This document shows positions 35,838-45,655 of a DNA stretch of 64,000 nt, piece by piece. The position numbers and the translations under genes are program-made. A model generated the notes under the pieces. It saw only the letters and a program-made list of their open reading frames with translations, was not told the origin of the DNA and did no database searches. Within the stretch, counting starts at the first letter, position 1, and the number at the start of each line of letters is the position of its first letter. Origin of the DNA: Acidimicrobilacustris europaeus (lineage in GTDB: Bacteria > Actinomycetota > Acidimicrobiia > Acidimicrobiales > Acidimicrobilacustridaceae); NCBI GenBank assembly GCA_965194515.1, contig OZ239146.1:2108001-2172000 (forward strand), written 5' to 3'.

Positions 35838-37349
35838 TCAACCCTCTTGCGTTTGGGTTGCGCGCAGAACGGCCTCGCGAACTTTGTCTTTTTGAATCTT
35901 CCCCATTGGGTTTCGCTCAATCGCCTCGATGACCACGACTTGTTCCGGGCATTTGTACTTCGCCAATCCCAATTCAATGCAGTGAGCCGCCAACGTTGGA
36001 ACATCAATTGTTGATCCTGGAGTCAACACGATTGCGGCACACACTCGCTCGCCGGTACGCGAATCCGGAAGGCCAATGACGGCAACATCAGCCACCGAAC
36101 CGTGGAACAGCACTGCTTCTTCAACCTCGGTTGCAGAAATGTTTTCTGCATTTCGGATTACGACGTCCTTGAGTCGGCCAACGATTCGAATTCGATCGTC
36201 AGGACCAATTTCAGCGAGATCACCAGTTCGGAACCATCCATCGTCGGTAAACGCTGCAGCATTCAGAGATTCATCGACATAACCGAGAAAGCATTGGGTG
36301 CCCCTCAGCTGAAGCTCACCGTCAACGACTCGGGCTTCGACGCCGGGACCAGCGGGACCAACATCGCGACCTACGTCAGGGCCGTCGAACCATTCACAAG
36401 TGCAATTCGGGAACTCGGTGAGGCCATAAGCGCCGACAACGCCCGCAACTCCAAACGTGTCAATGAGTTCTTGGTTCACTTCGCCCGGAATGGGTGCACC
36501 GCCGCCAACACAACCGCGTACATTCGAAAGCAACAGACCATCAGTTCGGTGTTCCGCATCGAGGAATGCTCGAAAGAACGGAACAGCAGAACCCAACATC
36601 GTTGGCCCATGCGTCGCCATGCGGTCGGCCGTCGTGGCGGGATCAAACACATCGAACAACACGAGACGAACACCGGTGTTCAGCGAGGTCACCAACATCG
36701 CGATTCCGCCGATATGGGTAAACGGCCATGCGATCGGGTACACGTCTTCGGGACCAAACCCGAGACGTTCGGAAAGCGATGCCCCCGAAGCGATCGCCCC
36801 AATGTCGTTATGGCGAACTCCCTTGGGCGCAGCCGTCGTTCCGGAGGAGAAATAGATCCAGCGACAGTCGTCATTCGTTACTGGCGGCGCTGGAAGCTGC
36901 GACACGTCCCCCGAAGGCAACCGCAATGCGGTTGAAGCTGTAACCGGCGCTTCGTACTCCGCCGACCATGACCGGATTCCGAGATCTCTGGCCATTGCCG
37001 CATGGTCGAATCCACGCCAGTGATCCGGGATCACAAGGAGATCAGTTCCGATTTGCCCAGCAATATGACCAACTTCGGCGTGTCGCAACATAGGAATGAT
37101 TGGGTTCTGCACGACTCCCAAACGAGCGCAAGCCGCCAGCATCACGAGTGATTCCAATGTTGTCGGTAATTGCCACGACACAATCGATCCAGGGCCGATT
37201 CCAAGTTGCAAGAGACCAGCAGCGACAGATTCCGCTTCGTCACGCAATAGCGAAGAGGTCAGCGAACGCCCGTAATCGTCAACAGCGACAACACGGTTCG
37301 GATGCTCATCCGCTACCGATGTCACTAGGCCCCAAAATGTCTCTTGCAT
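35838..37349 (-). CDS. AMP-dependent acyl-CoA synthetase/ligase (ANL superfamily)
   Basis: A 503-residue adenylate-forming enzyme that activates a carboxylic acid with ATP and joins it to CoA. Motifs: YFSSGTTAAPKGV (P-loop), YGLTEFPNC, WFRTGDLAE with the adenylate Asp, and the C-terminal Lys in NPMGKIQKDKV. Acid specificity cannot be read. The ATG at 37349 was chosen because an ~80-residue upstream extension is low-complexity and not family-like. It is divergent from the three-domain fusion gene, separated by 129 bases, and heads an operon with the AlkB-like gene. Confidence 0.9.
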   Translation of the reverse strand: MQETFWGLVTSVADEHPNRVVAVDDYGRSLTSSLLRDEAESVAAGLLQLGIGPGSIVSWQLPTTLESLVMLAACARLGVVQNPIIPMLRHAEVGHIAGQIGTDLLVIPDHWRGFDHAAMARDLGIRSWSAEYEAPVTASTALRLPSGDVSQLPAPPVTNDDCRWIYFSSGTTAAPKGVRHNDIGAIASGASLSERLGFGPEDVYPIAWPFTHIGGIAMLVTSLNTGVRLVLFDVFDPATTADRMATHGPTMLGSAVPFFRAFLDAEHRTDGLLLSNVRGCVGGGAPIPGEVNQELIDTFGVAGVVGAYGLTEFPNCTCEWFDGPDVGRDVGPAGPGVEARVVDGELQLRGTQCFLGYVDESLNAAAFTDDGWFRTGDLAEIGPDDRIRIVGRLKDVVIRNAENISATEVEEAVLFHGSVADVAVIGLPDSRTGERVCAAIVLTPGSTIDVPTLAAHCIELGLAKYKCPEQVVVIEAIERNPMGKIQKDKVREAVLRATQTQEG

Positions 37350-37478
37350 TCGTTCAGATTGCCATGCCCAGTCGCTCAACTCACAAGAATCCGGCAGATG
37401 GCACGTTGAAGAAACTTTCACCTTTAGTACCAAGCCTCTGCCGGGATAAGTTCCCCACACCCCTTTCCGGAGATTCAC

Positions 37479-40400
37479 ATGCGCCTTGACCACCCGATCG
37501 TCCGATTGCCGATAAGCGTCGACATCAATGCCCTTATCGCCGAGGTCAGCGCAATTGCCGAAGATGTTTGGCGCCCGCATCCAGAAGGCATGCCCGGAAA
37601 CAGCGCTCTTCCATTGGTGTCAGTTATGGGCGACCCCAACAATGATTCCGTTGTGGGCCCGATGCGACCCACTCCTCACCTCGAGGCATTGCCATCGATC
37701 GTGAACGTCATGGCAGGGCTTACCGGACTTGGTTGCCCGATCGGTCGCGCCCGTTTGATGCGTATCGACATCGAGTCCGAAGTGAAGTCGCATGTGGACA
37801 CCAACCGATATTGGTGGGACCACCTTCGCGTTCACGTTCCGATCATCACCAACCCTGCAGTGCTCTTTCATGTCGACGATGAATCCATTCATATGGAACC
37901 AGGCTCGTGCTGGGTGTTTGATACATGGGAACCACACCGAGTCGAAAACCCCGTCAACGCGCCGCGCATTCATCTCGTCATCGACACCGTTGGCGGTGCA
38001 GGGTTCTGGTCACTCATCGACCGCCAAACGGGTGCGGCTGACGCCAACACACCGCTGCCTCAGGTGCAACAGGTCACCTCAATCGCGTTCGAAACGATGA
38101 ACCAACCGATCGTCATGCCTTCGGCCGAAATCGACCAAACGCTGGCAAATATCCTTCATCAGTTCGCAGAGGTCGATCTTGATCGCGCTGTTGAACTCGA
38201 CCGTGCGCTCATTGCATTCCGACGCTCGTGGAAAGCGTGCTGGGCCCACTTTGGCGACAACCCTCAGGGATTCGACTCCTACGCAAAACTTCGCGATGAA
38301 GCCGACGCCATCGTTGATCCCTATCCCGAAGCACTTCCCAACACCGTTCAGGTCAACGAAGCAATCCGCCAACTTGTGCTGCGCCCTTCAATCGCACAAC
38401 CCGGTGCCGTTGCTGCACCGAGCGGTATGGGTACTGCCCCTGCCGCCGTACCCGGGGGTCCACCCGCGCCCGCTGCTGCACCGGCTCCCTCAGCTCCTGC
38501 AATGCCAGCGCCGAAACAAATCGGCGAACCGATCACCCTCGATCGCCCTGTATTCATCATTTCGTCCCCGCGGTCGGGCAGCACGATGTTGTTCGAAGCG
38601 ATGATGCGCGCCAAAGAGTCCTACACAATCGGCGGCGAAAGCCATCAACTCATCGAGGCATTCCCCGCGCTCGCACCTGCGTCTCATGGTTGGGACTCAA
38701 ACCGTCTCACCGAAGAAGACATCACTCCTGAGGTAGTTGAAAAGCTCAGCGGCTCATTTGTTCGACGACTGAAGAATCGCGACGGCGAACCGGTGCAGCC
38801 GGGATCAGTCGTGCGCATGATCGAAAAGACGCCGAAGAACTCTCTGCGGATTCCTTTTCTTGCGGCCGCGTACCCCGATGCAAAGTTCATCTACTTGTGG
38901 CGTGATCCTCGAGAAACGATTAGCAGCATGCTCGACGCATGGCGATCGGGTCGGTTCGTGACCTACCCAGAACTTCCTGAGTGGACTGGCGATCGCTGGT
39001 CGCTGCTCCTTACTCCAGGTTGGCGTGACCTCATTGGCAAGTCGTTACCCGAAGTTGTTGCGAACCAGTGGGTGACCGCTACGACAACGTTGCTTGACGA
39101 TCTTGAAGCGCTAGAACCCGATCGTTGGTGTGTCACGAGTTACTCCGCGCTGCTGGCTGATCCCGATGCAGAACTCGCACGTCTCTGCCCCAATCTTGAT
39201 CTCACATGGGACACCGAGACTGGTGGCGAACTTCCACTCTCGGCAACAACACTCGAAGCTCCGCAGGCCTCAAAGTGGGAACGCAACGCTGAAGAGATGA
39301 AGAAGGTCTGGGACATCGTTGATCCCGTTGCGGTTCGTGCTCACGATGTTTTCGCCGACCCGCCCCCCATCCAGCCTTCAAAAACCCGTTCGGCCGAAGC
39401 CGTCAAGGTTGGGCTCACTGAAGAACCCGATGGCGCCATCCCCACCGATTTCTCGAGTGTGTTCACTGGCTCGTTTGCCAGCATTCTCGAAGCCGCGAAT
39501 TGTTCTCTCGCAGTTACCACCTACCAGAGCGGTCGTCTTGTTCTCGTTCGTCGCGACGGCGACAAGGTCAACACGCACCTTCGCTACTTCCCAAGCCCGA
39601 TGGGTGTTGCCGTGCAAGGCGCGAAGTTGGCGCTGGGCACGAAGACAACCGTGTGGGAATTCTGGAACCAACAAGCTGCCGCTTCCACGATTGATCCCGA
39701 AGGCCGCATCGACTCGTGTTACATGCCACGCCGCGGTCACACCACCGGCGACATTCGTATCCACGATCTTGGCTACGACGCCGACGGCGAACTTTGGGCC
39801 GTCGCCACACGCTTCTCTTGCTTGGTGAAGTTCGATCGCGAGAACTCGTTCGCTCCGCAGTGGCGCCCGCAATTCATTTCCGGCCTCTCTGCCGACGATC
39901 GCTGCCACCTCAATGGCTTGGCAATGGTTGAAGGACGCCCGAAGTACGTCACCGTTCTCGGCATGACCGACACGCCCAACGGTTGGCGCGAGGACAAGGC
40001 CGCAGGTGGCGCAATTCTCGACATCGAAGGTGGCGCTCCAATCACCGTCGGTCTTTCAATGCCTCACTCGCCCCGCTGGCATAACAACAAGTTGTGGGTC
40101 CTTGAGTCGGGTCGTGGTGCGTTGTGCACTGTCGACATCGAAACCGGTGAACGCGAAACCATTGCCATTCTCCCCGGCTTCACCCGCGGCCTTTCGTTCG
40201 TCGGAAACATCGCGTTCATCGGTCTCTCGAAAGTTCGCGAGACGGTGTTCGACGGGCTCCCGATCACTCAGGCAGACACACCACGCGAGTGCGGCGTCTG
40301 GGCCGTCGACATCAACACCGGCGAGGTCGTCGGTTTCATGCGCTTCGAAGGATCAGTTACCGAACTCTTCGAAGTTGCAGTCCTGCCCGGCACGCAATGG

Positions 40401-40502
40401 CCGGAACTTGTGGAGCCAGGCGCGGAAGCCACGAACGACGCGTTCGTTCTTTCCGATGAAGCACTGAAAGATGTCATCCATCCCGCCAAGAAAGCGGACT
40501 AG
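37479..40502 (+). CDS. Three-domain fusion: Asp/Asn hydroxylase-like, sulfotransferase, TIGR03032-like
   Basis: A 1007-residue protein with three regions. Residues 1-185 resemble aspartyl/asparaginyl beta-hydroxylases: H105-x-D107 in SHVDTNRYWW, H153 in WEPHRVEN and R163 give a plausible Fe(II)/2-oxoglutarate site. After a helical part and a Pro/Ala linker (~303-347), residues 355-625 form a sulfotransferase with PAPS motif SPRSGST (363-369) and WRDPRETISSML (474-485). Residues 655-1000 resemble the uncharacterised TIGR03032 family with repeated propeller-like strands. No signal peptide. GGAG lies six bases before the ATG. Hydroxylation then sulfation of one substrate is an inference. Confidence 0.85.
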   Translation: MRLDHPIVRLPISVDINALIAEVSAIAEDVWRPHPEGMPGNSALPLVSVMGDPNNDSVVGPMRPTPHLEALPSIVNVMAGLTGLGCPIGRARLMRIDIESEVKSHVDTNRYWWDHLRVHVPIITNPAVLFHVDDESIHMEPGSCWVFDTWEPHRVENPVNAPRIHLVIDTVGGAGFWSLIDRQTGAADANTPLPQVQQVTSIAFETMNQPIVMPSAEIDQTLANILHQFAEVDLDRAVELDRALIAFRRSWKACWAHFGDNPQGFDSYAKLRDEADAIVDPYPEALPNTVQVNEAIRQLVLRPSIAQPGAVAAPSGMGTAPAAVPGGPPAPAAAPAPSAPAMPAPKQIGEPITLDRPVFIISSPRSGSTMLFEAMMRAKESYTIGGESHQLIEAFPALAPASHGWDSNRLTEEDITPEVVEKLSGSFVRRLKNRDGEPVQPGSVVRMIEKTPKNSLRIPFLAAAYPDAKFIYLWRDPRETISSMLDAWRSGRFVTYPELPEWTGDRWSLLLTPGWRDLIGKSLPEVVANQWVTATTTLLDDLEALEPDRWCVTSYSALLADPDAELARLCPNLDLTWDTETGGELPLSATTLEAPQASKWERNAEEMKKVWDIVDPVAVRAHDVFADPPPIQPSKTRSAEAVKVGLTEEPDGAIPTDFSSVFTGSFASILEAANCSLAVTTYQSGRLVLVRRDGDKVNTHLRYFPSPMGVAVQGAKLALGTKTTVWEFWNQQAAASTIDPEGRIDSCYMPRRGHTTGDIRIHDLGYDADGELWAVATRFSCLVKFDRENSFAPQWRPQFISGLSADDRCHLNGLAMVEGRPKYVTVLGMTDTPNGWREDKAAGGAILDIEGGAPITVGLSMPHSPRWHNNKLWVLESGRGALCTVDIETGERETIAILPGFTRGLSFVGNIAFIGLSKVRETVFDGLPITQADTPRECGVWAVDINTGEVVGFMRFEGSVTELFEVAVLPGTQWPELVEPGAEATNDAFVLSDEALKDVIHPAKKAD

Positions 40503-40505
40503 GGC

Positions 40506-41012
40506 TTAGTCCTCGGCGAGAACGAGATCGACGCGAGCGCCGGCGTCTTCCATCGTGGTGTTCCACGACACTGCAAGTTCCGAAACAAGAATTCGGCGCG
40601 CACGGATCTGCATTGCTTTCTCGGCGCTTGAGAGCGATGACTGGCGATCGCGAAGCGCAAGGTTACGAACAACCTCGGCACATTCGTAAATATCGCCCGA
40701 CTTCATCTTCTCTTGATGATTCTTGAAACGACGTGACCAGTTTGTAGGAACGCGAACGTTACGAACTGCGAGCACTGCGAGTACGTCTTCGACTTCTTCT
40801 TCAGAAATAGCCTGACGAACACCGAGGTCTTCAGCGCGATCCTCGGGCACCGACACCTTGAGATTCCCGCCGCGCCATGAGTCGTCACCAGCCGCAACCG
40901 ACAGCTCGAGGTACTTGACCTTCTTGCCATCGACCACTCGGGTCGAACGACCAGTGACCTCGGCAGTGCCGTGCGCGGGATAGATGACCTTGGAACCGAC
41001 AGTGAACTTCAT
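40506..41012 (-). CDS. carD: CarD family transcriptional regulator
   Basis: A 168-residue RNA-polymerase-binding factor. The N-terminal Tudor-like RID starts FTVGSKVIYPAHGTAEV and the C-terminal DNA-binding region has PTNWSRRFKNHQEKMKSGD, including the conserved Trp that wedges the promoter bubble, then EVVRNLALRDRQ and AEKAMQIRAR. CarD stabilises open complexes, notably at rRNA promoters. It is slightly longer than the mycobacterial protein owing to an insert near residue 50 (DDSWRGGN). ATG 41012 has AGGAAGG about nine bases upstream. Convergent with the fusion gene, stops three bases apart. Confidence 0.95.
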   Translation of the reverse strand: MKFTVGSKVIYPAHGTAEVTGRSTRVVDGKKVKYLELSVAAGDDSWRGGNLKVSVPEDRAEDLGVRQAISEEEVEDVLAVLAVRNVRVPTNWSRRFKNHQEKMKSGDIYECAEVVRNLALRDRQSSLSSAEKAMQIRARRILVSELAVSWNTTMEDAGARVDLVLAED

Positions 41013-41083
41013 GAATGCCTTCCTGAAACCGGTCCACAAGTATGGCCAATGCTGAGGGGGTTCACACCATTACCGCAGTGAAC

Positions 41084-42130
41084 TCAAGAAAAGGCTGAGG
41101 ATGAAGGGGGATCATTCGGCCCTCGACCCTCGGGATCAAGGCCTTCGATGGCACGAAGAATTGCGATTCGCTCTGCCAAAGGCGGATGGGTATCCATAAG
41201 CCGACCGAAGGCGCCCTGAATGCCTTCACTCCCGCCGCGCTCAAGGGGTGACTCGATCCACAGGTGCGCACTCGCCGCTGAAGGACTCGAAATCACGGTT
41301 GTATCGGCTTCGAGTTTCTCGAGCGCAGAGCGAATACCCCCAGGCTCTCGAGTGAGTTCGACCGCCGTCGCGTCAGCCATTCCTTCTCGCTTTCGCGAAA
41401 GCGCTGCCCGCAGAAGCATTCCGGCGGGTACTGCGATGAGGTAAAGGACGATGCCCACCAGCATCATCGCTCCTGCCGCTTCATTGCGTCGGCCGCCACT
41501 GAAGAAACCGATACGAATTCCGATCTGTGCGATGACCGCAATCGCACCGACAGCCAGCACAGCAAGCGTTGTGACTGCAATGTCACGGTTCACAATGTGT
41601 CCCGTCTCGTGCGCAATGACTCCGCGCAATTCACGAGGGGACATAACCGCCAACAAACCAGTCGTCACAGTGATCGCTGCATGCTTCGGATTACGCCCCG
41701 TAGCAAATGCATTCGGAGCAGGATCATCAACAACGAAAACTGCAGGAACAGGAATGCCAGCGGCAATGGCCATCTGTTCAACGATGTTCCGGAGTTCTGA
41801 AAACTCTGGCCCATCGGCCGGTCGTGCCTTCGCCATGCTGAGCGCTGCGGACGCCGAGAACAACCACGCAAGAAGTAAATAGCCGAGCACAAACAGAACT
41901 GTCAGAAACAGAACAGCGCCGTTGAAATTGAAACTGCTCTGACAATCTTGCGAAATGCGACCGTAGATATCGCGAGTTGCTACGCCACATTCCTGTTTCG
42001 AATAGCCCCCGAATATGCCAACGATGACATTGGCGACGACAAACAGAAGTGCGAAAACACCGGCGAGTATGACGAAACTCGCTCGCTTGTTGTTGCGTTT
42101 GTGGTCAATGAAACTTGCGGCGTCAGCCAT
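41084..42130 (-). CDS. M48 family metalloprotease (HtpX-like)
   Basis: A 348-residue membrane zinc protease. An N-terminal helix (ASFVILAGVFALLFVVANVIVGIF) and a second at ~75 precede the catalytic segment RGVIAHETGHIVNRD with HExxH; two further helices follow, then AALSRKREGMADATAVELT, which supplies the third zinc ligand Glu. HtpX-like proteases degrade damaged membrane proteins. The paired LemA gene ends 36 bases upstream, an arrangement often seen with M48 proteases. The ATG at 42130 is preferred to a TTG one codon earlier. Confidence 0.9.
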   Translation of the reverse strand: MADAASFIDHKRNNKRASFVILAGVFALLFVVANVIVGIFGGYSKQECGVATRDIYGRISQDCQSSFNFNGAVLFLTVLFVLGYLLLAWLFSASAALSMAKARPADGPEFSELRNIVEQMAIAAGIPVPAVFVVDDPAPNAFATGRNPKHAAITVTTGLLAVMSPRELRGVIAHETGHIVNRDIAVTTLAVLAVGAIAVIAQIGIRIGFFSGGRRNEAAGAMMLVGIVLYLIAVPAGMLLRAALSRKREGMADATAVELTREPGGIRSALEKLEADTTVISSPSAASAHLWIESPLERGGSEGIQGAFGRLMDTHPPLAERIAILRAIEGLDPEGRGPNDPPSSSAFS

Positions 42131-42166
42131 CAAAACCCGCGATCAAGAGAACGACTGAAATGAGTC

Positions 42167-42718
42167 TCAGAACTCAACCTTCGGAACTGCGCGATCTGCT
42201 TCATCGGCTTCGAACAATTCACGATGAGGGAAACTCCCGATCTTGGAAACAGCCACGCCCGGAAATGTGTCGATCTTGTTGTGGTACCGAGTGACAGAGT
42301 CGTTATAAAACTGTCGCGCGTAGGCGATTCGATCTTCCGTTGCTGTGATTTCAGATTGCAGTTGTCGGAAATTCGCATCGGCTTTGAGATCCGGGTACGC
42401 CTCAGCAAGCGCAAAGATCTTGCCGAGGGCCGCAACCATGGGGGCCTCGGCGGCAGCTGCTTCGGACGGAGTATTTGCCGAAACTGACGCGTTGCGGGCG
42501 GCAACGACGGCTTCAAAAGTTCCCGACTCGTGCGCCGCGTACCCCTTGACCGTCTCGACAAGATTTGGAATGAGATCGGCACGACGTTTGATCTGCACAT
42601 CGATTTGCGACCAGCCGTTATCGACCTGGTTTCGCATTCGAACGATGCCGTTATAGGAGCCGACAAGAAGCAGTGCGAGAAGTACGACGACCACGACAAT
42701 GATGATGACTGCGACCAT
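42167..42718 (-). CDS. LemA family protein
   Basis: A 183-residue protein with an N-terminal membrane helix (VAVIIIVVVVVLLALLLV) and a long helical outside or periplasmic domain: SYNGIVRMRNQVDNGWSQID, QIKRRADLIPNLVETVKGYA and YARQFYNDSVTRYHNKI are LemA hallmarks. The molecular function of LemA is unknown. The ATG at 42718 was chosen because the helix starts there and AAAGGACCAG lies just upstream. Operon with the M48 protease. Confidence 0.92.
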   Translation of the reverse strand: MVAVIIIVVVVVLLALLLVGSYNGIVRMRNQVDNGWSQIDVQIKRRADLIPNLVETVKGYAAHESGTFEAVVAARNASVSANTPSEAAAAEAPMVAALGKIFALAEAYPDLKADANFRQLQSEITATEDRIAYARQFYNDSVTRYHNKIDTFPGVAVSKIGSFPHRELFEADEADRAVPKVEF

Positions 42719-42816
42719 CTCTGGTCCTTTCTGACCGCTCAGGGTGTCTGAGTGAGTGCTCTGCCTCAAGTGAACCATGCCAACTACTGAGTTGCACCGT
42801 CACCCCAGCGAATGAC

Positions 42817-44136
42817 TCATTTCTGTGTGGGCAAATTGATGGGAATCTCCGAATCGAGGTCCCCCACCAGTATCTCGGCATCAATAATCGCCGAGCGATG
42901 AATCGCCTCTTCTTCCTCTTCGGGCAGGGATTGCTCTGTTGAACGTCGAAGTGACGGCCAAGCAAACGCTGCGGTCAGAAGGCAAGCCAGACCACCAGTG
43001 ATGTACGTCGCTCTCGGATCGATGTGCTGGCCGATCCAGCCGATGATCGGACCGCCAATGGGCGTCGTGCCGATAATTGCGGTGATGTAGAGCGCCATCA
43101 CGCGACCGCGAACGGCGACCGGTGAGGTGAGCTGCAGCGTGGCCGAGTTCATGGTGATGAACGCCACGCTTCCAACACCGACGAGCAGCAAGGCCGCTGA
43201 CATCGTCCAGAAAGTTGGCATCACCGCGGCAAGAAGCATCGAGCCACCGAGAAACGCTGCCGCAAAACCCAAACGTTTGTGTGTCGCTCTCCCAAAGCGT
43301 GCGATCAGTAGTCCGCCTATAACCGAGCCGACTCCCATTACCGAGGAGAGAATGCCGTAACCAGTTGCTTCCCGATCGAAGGTGTACTTCGCAAACAGCG
43401 GAAGCGAAATCTGGTTTTCATATGCGAGCATCCCGATGACAACAGTCATCAGCATTGGTGTTCGAAGTCGTGAATCGGCCCATACGACCTTTATGCCTTC
43501 GCGAATCTGACCTTTCTCTCGCTTCACTGGCACCTTCGGCACGAATTCCGATTGACGCATCAGCAACAAAGCAATCGTGATGGCGAGGAAGCTGACGCCA
43601 TTCACGAGAAAAGGAACAGCAAGCCCAAATGCAGCAATCAGTACTCCGGCAATTCCGGGGCCAACGATTCGAGCGATGTTATTGGTCGTGCTTCCGATTC
43701 CCACTGCACTTGTGATGTCGTCTGGTCCAACTAACTCGTACACAAACGATGAACGAATCGGCATATCGAACGCGTTCACCGTTCCGAATGCGGCGGCGAG
43801 AACAAACAAACTCCAAACGGAGATGGTGTCGGTCACCACCATCAGGCCAAGTGCAATCGCGATCACTGCGGCCAGCACTTGCGTGATCTGCAACATGTGC
43901 CACCGACTGTGACGATCAGCAAGTGTTCCGGCGAACGCACCGAACAAAAGAGTTGGAGCGAATTGTGCAGCGCTCACGAGGCCCAACATTCCACCGCTTC
44001 CGGTGACTTTCAGAACTAACCAACCCATCGCAACGGTTTGCATCCACGTACCGGCTTGCGAAAGCCCCTGGCCCATCAGATACAGACGAAAGTTGCGATG
44101 ACGAAGCGCTGCAAAACCGCTTCCGTTCTTTTTCAC
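42817..44136 (-). CDS. MFS transporter (enterobactin-exporter-like)
   Basis: A 439-residue transporter with about 12 helices and loop motif GTLADRHSRW. N-terminal ALRHRNFRLYLMGQGLSQAGTWMQ is typical of the DUF894/EntS-like branch of the MFS, which exports small molecules such as siderophores or drugs. A soluble acidic C-terminus of ~45 residues follows the last helix. The GTG at 44136 overlaps the stop of the molybdate/sulfate transporter (GTGA). Substrate unknown. Confidence 0.88.
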   Translation of the reverse strand: MKKNGSGFAALRHRNFRLYLMGQGLSQAGTWMQTVAMGWLVLKVTGSGGMLGLVSAAQFAPTLLFGAFAGTLADRHSRWHMLQITQVLAAVIAIALGLMVVTDTISVWSLFVLAAAFGTVNAFDMPIRSSFVYELVGPDDITSAVGIGSTTNNIARIVGPGIAGVLIAAFGLAVPFLVNGVSFLAITIALLLMRQSEFVPKVPVKREKGQIREGIKVVWADSRLRTPMLMTVVIGMLAYENQISLPLFAKYTFDREATGYGILSSVMGVGSVIGGLLIARFGRATHKRLGFAAAFLGGSMLLAAVMPTFWTMSAALLLVGVGSVAFITMNSATLQLTSPVAVRGRVMALYITAIIGTTPIGGPIIGWIGQHIDPRATYITGGLACLLTAAFAWPSLRRSTEQSLPEEEEEAIHRSAIIDAEILVGDLDSEIPINLPTQK

Positions 44137-45299
44137 AACGAAGCCGCATCCTTATGTCGGCCATTTCGAATTCGGTTGTAAACCAAAGGAGCCTGCGCAA
44201 TAACCAAGGCAATCGCCGTCGTATAGGCCAAATTCGATGTCCAGATACCTACCGCTGCTGCGGCAATAGCAAGTGCAATCTGGATGGGCTCAAGGTCAAG
44301 AACAAGCATCGCGTGGCGAATTCCCGCATACGCAAGAAACCCTCCGAGCACCCATACCGGCAGCAGTCCAAACATCTCCAACACTTGGTCGGAAAAGAAC
44401 ACTCCAAGAGTGATCAGAGTGCCACCCAGCATTGCGTTCATCTTCCATGTTTGTGCACCCATACGGACATGAGCCGACAGCCCGCTTGACCCGTGACACA
44501 TCGGCATTCCACCGAACGTCGCCGATGCAACATTCCCCAACCCACAGACCAACGCAACTCTCGCCGGAGATACTCGACGTGCTCTTTCACCAAATTGCTC
44601 GCGCGCTAGGTCACTCACACCGACAACGGCATTTCCGTACGTCAATGGAATCTGCGGAATCACTAGCAAAACAAATGCGGTGCCAAAAACAGACCACGGA
44701 GGAATCGAGAATGTCGGAAGGTCGATCGATGGTCCGCCAAACGAGGGCTGTTCCACGAGCAACGTCACAATCACGCCAGCCACCACAAGTGCGATGCTCA
44801 GCAGGTACCAGCGTCTCCATGCTGCGATCACCACGACCACAACCGTCGCCGCAGCAAGCAGCAACCCTGTTCGCGACGACGGCGAATTGACGAAAACTGC
44901 AGGGGGGTTCACTACTAACTTCACTGCGGTCACAACCAGCAACCAACCCACACCAAACTGCAACGCACGAACGACGGGCTTCGTGAACAACTTCGACATC
45001 AACGTCGCGAGCCCTGTCAGGGACATGAGCATCAGGACGATGCCGATTTCTAGACCAGCAGCATGGATCACGTCCGGACCAAGGCGCTGCGCAACAGCAA
45101 GCGCCGTGAGCGCCTTCAGGGGTTGAACCGGAAAAGGAATTCGGAAGACCAAACCGGCGGATACAACCAAGAGCCCTGCCAACAAAAGGACCGAACCGAC
45201 ATCGAGGCCATTGACGACCACGAGGGCGGCGGTCAGTGGAACCAAAATTCCGAGATCTGCGAGGGCTCCGGAGACGTCTCCGGTAATGGCGCGGGTCAC
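44133..45299 (-). CDS. Putative sulfate/molybdate transporter (MOT1-like)
   Basis: A 388-residue protein with 10-12 predicted helices. The opening GDVSGALADLGILVPL and the internal IPFPVQPLKALTALAVAQ and GNAVVGVSDLAREQFG are signatures of the MOT1/SulP-related putative sulfate or molybdate transporter family. No STAS domain follows, as expected for MOT1-type members. The GTG at 45299 has TAGGTT six bases upstream and no Shine-Dalgarno, a leaderless pattern. It starts the operon with the MFS gene. Confidence 0.87.
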   Translation of the reverse strand: MTRAITGDVSGALADLGILVPLTAALVVVNGLDVGSVLLLAGLLVVSAGLVFRIPFPVQPLKALTALAVAQRLGPDVIHAAGLEIGIVLMLMSLTGLATLMSKLFTKPVVRALQFGVGWLLVVTAVKLVVNPPAVFVNSPSSRTGLLLAAATVVVVVIAAWRRWYLLSIALVVAGVIVTLLVEQPSFGGPSIDLPTFSIPPWSVFGTAFVLLVIPQIPLTYGNAVVGVSDLAREQFGERARRVSPARVALVCGLGNVASATFGGMPMCHGSSGLSAHVRMGAQTWKMNAMLGGTLITLGVFFSDQVLEMFGLLPVWVLGGFLAYAGIRHAMLVLDLEPIQIALAIAAAAVGIWTSNLAYTTAIALVIAQAPLVYNRIRNGRHKDAASL

Positions 45300-45655
45300 G
45301 AAATGAACCTAGACGAGGCCTCGCTTCCGTGGCCGATCTGCAGACACGCAGTACCCGGGGCCGATTTGTCCGCTTCACACCAAGTCCCGATAGGGTGAGA
45401 AGACCGATCTGGGTCGCGGAGAAGCGTTCGCAGCCCGACCGGGCGGATGAAGGCACCTAGTGGTCAAGACAGGCCAGCAGAGATCTTCATCGCTCTGGGC
45501 CTCCCCATCCTGTCCAGAGCCGTACGGCACGCAGCGGCCGATCTCCTCGTGGGTGAGGGGCGGAGCGTTGCGGAGCATGACCGGTGCCAACCGGGGAAAC
45601 GGCACCACGAGCAGTCGCAACGAACAGTGACTGCACGAAACCACCAAGGACCTTT
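45300..45655. other. Intergenic stretch with no recognised feature
   Basis: These 356 bases separate the divergent transporter operon and the SNF2 helicase gene. They must hold the promoters of both. Short open frames occur on both strands but none resembles a known protein or has a good ribosome binding site, and no terminator or known RNA motif was found. Confidence 0.5.

Noticed and set aside
45375..45647. Minus-strand 90-codon frame in the gap before the SNF2 gene
   Set aside because: No ribosome binding site, no recognisable motif and Pro/Arg/Cys-rich composition.
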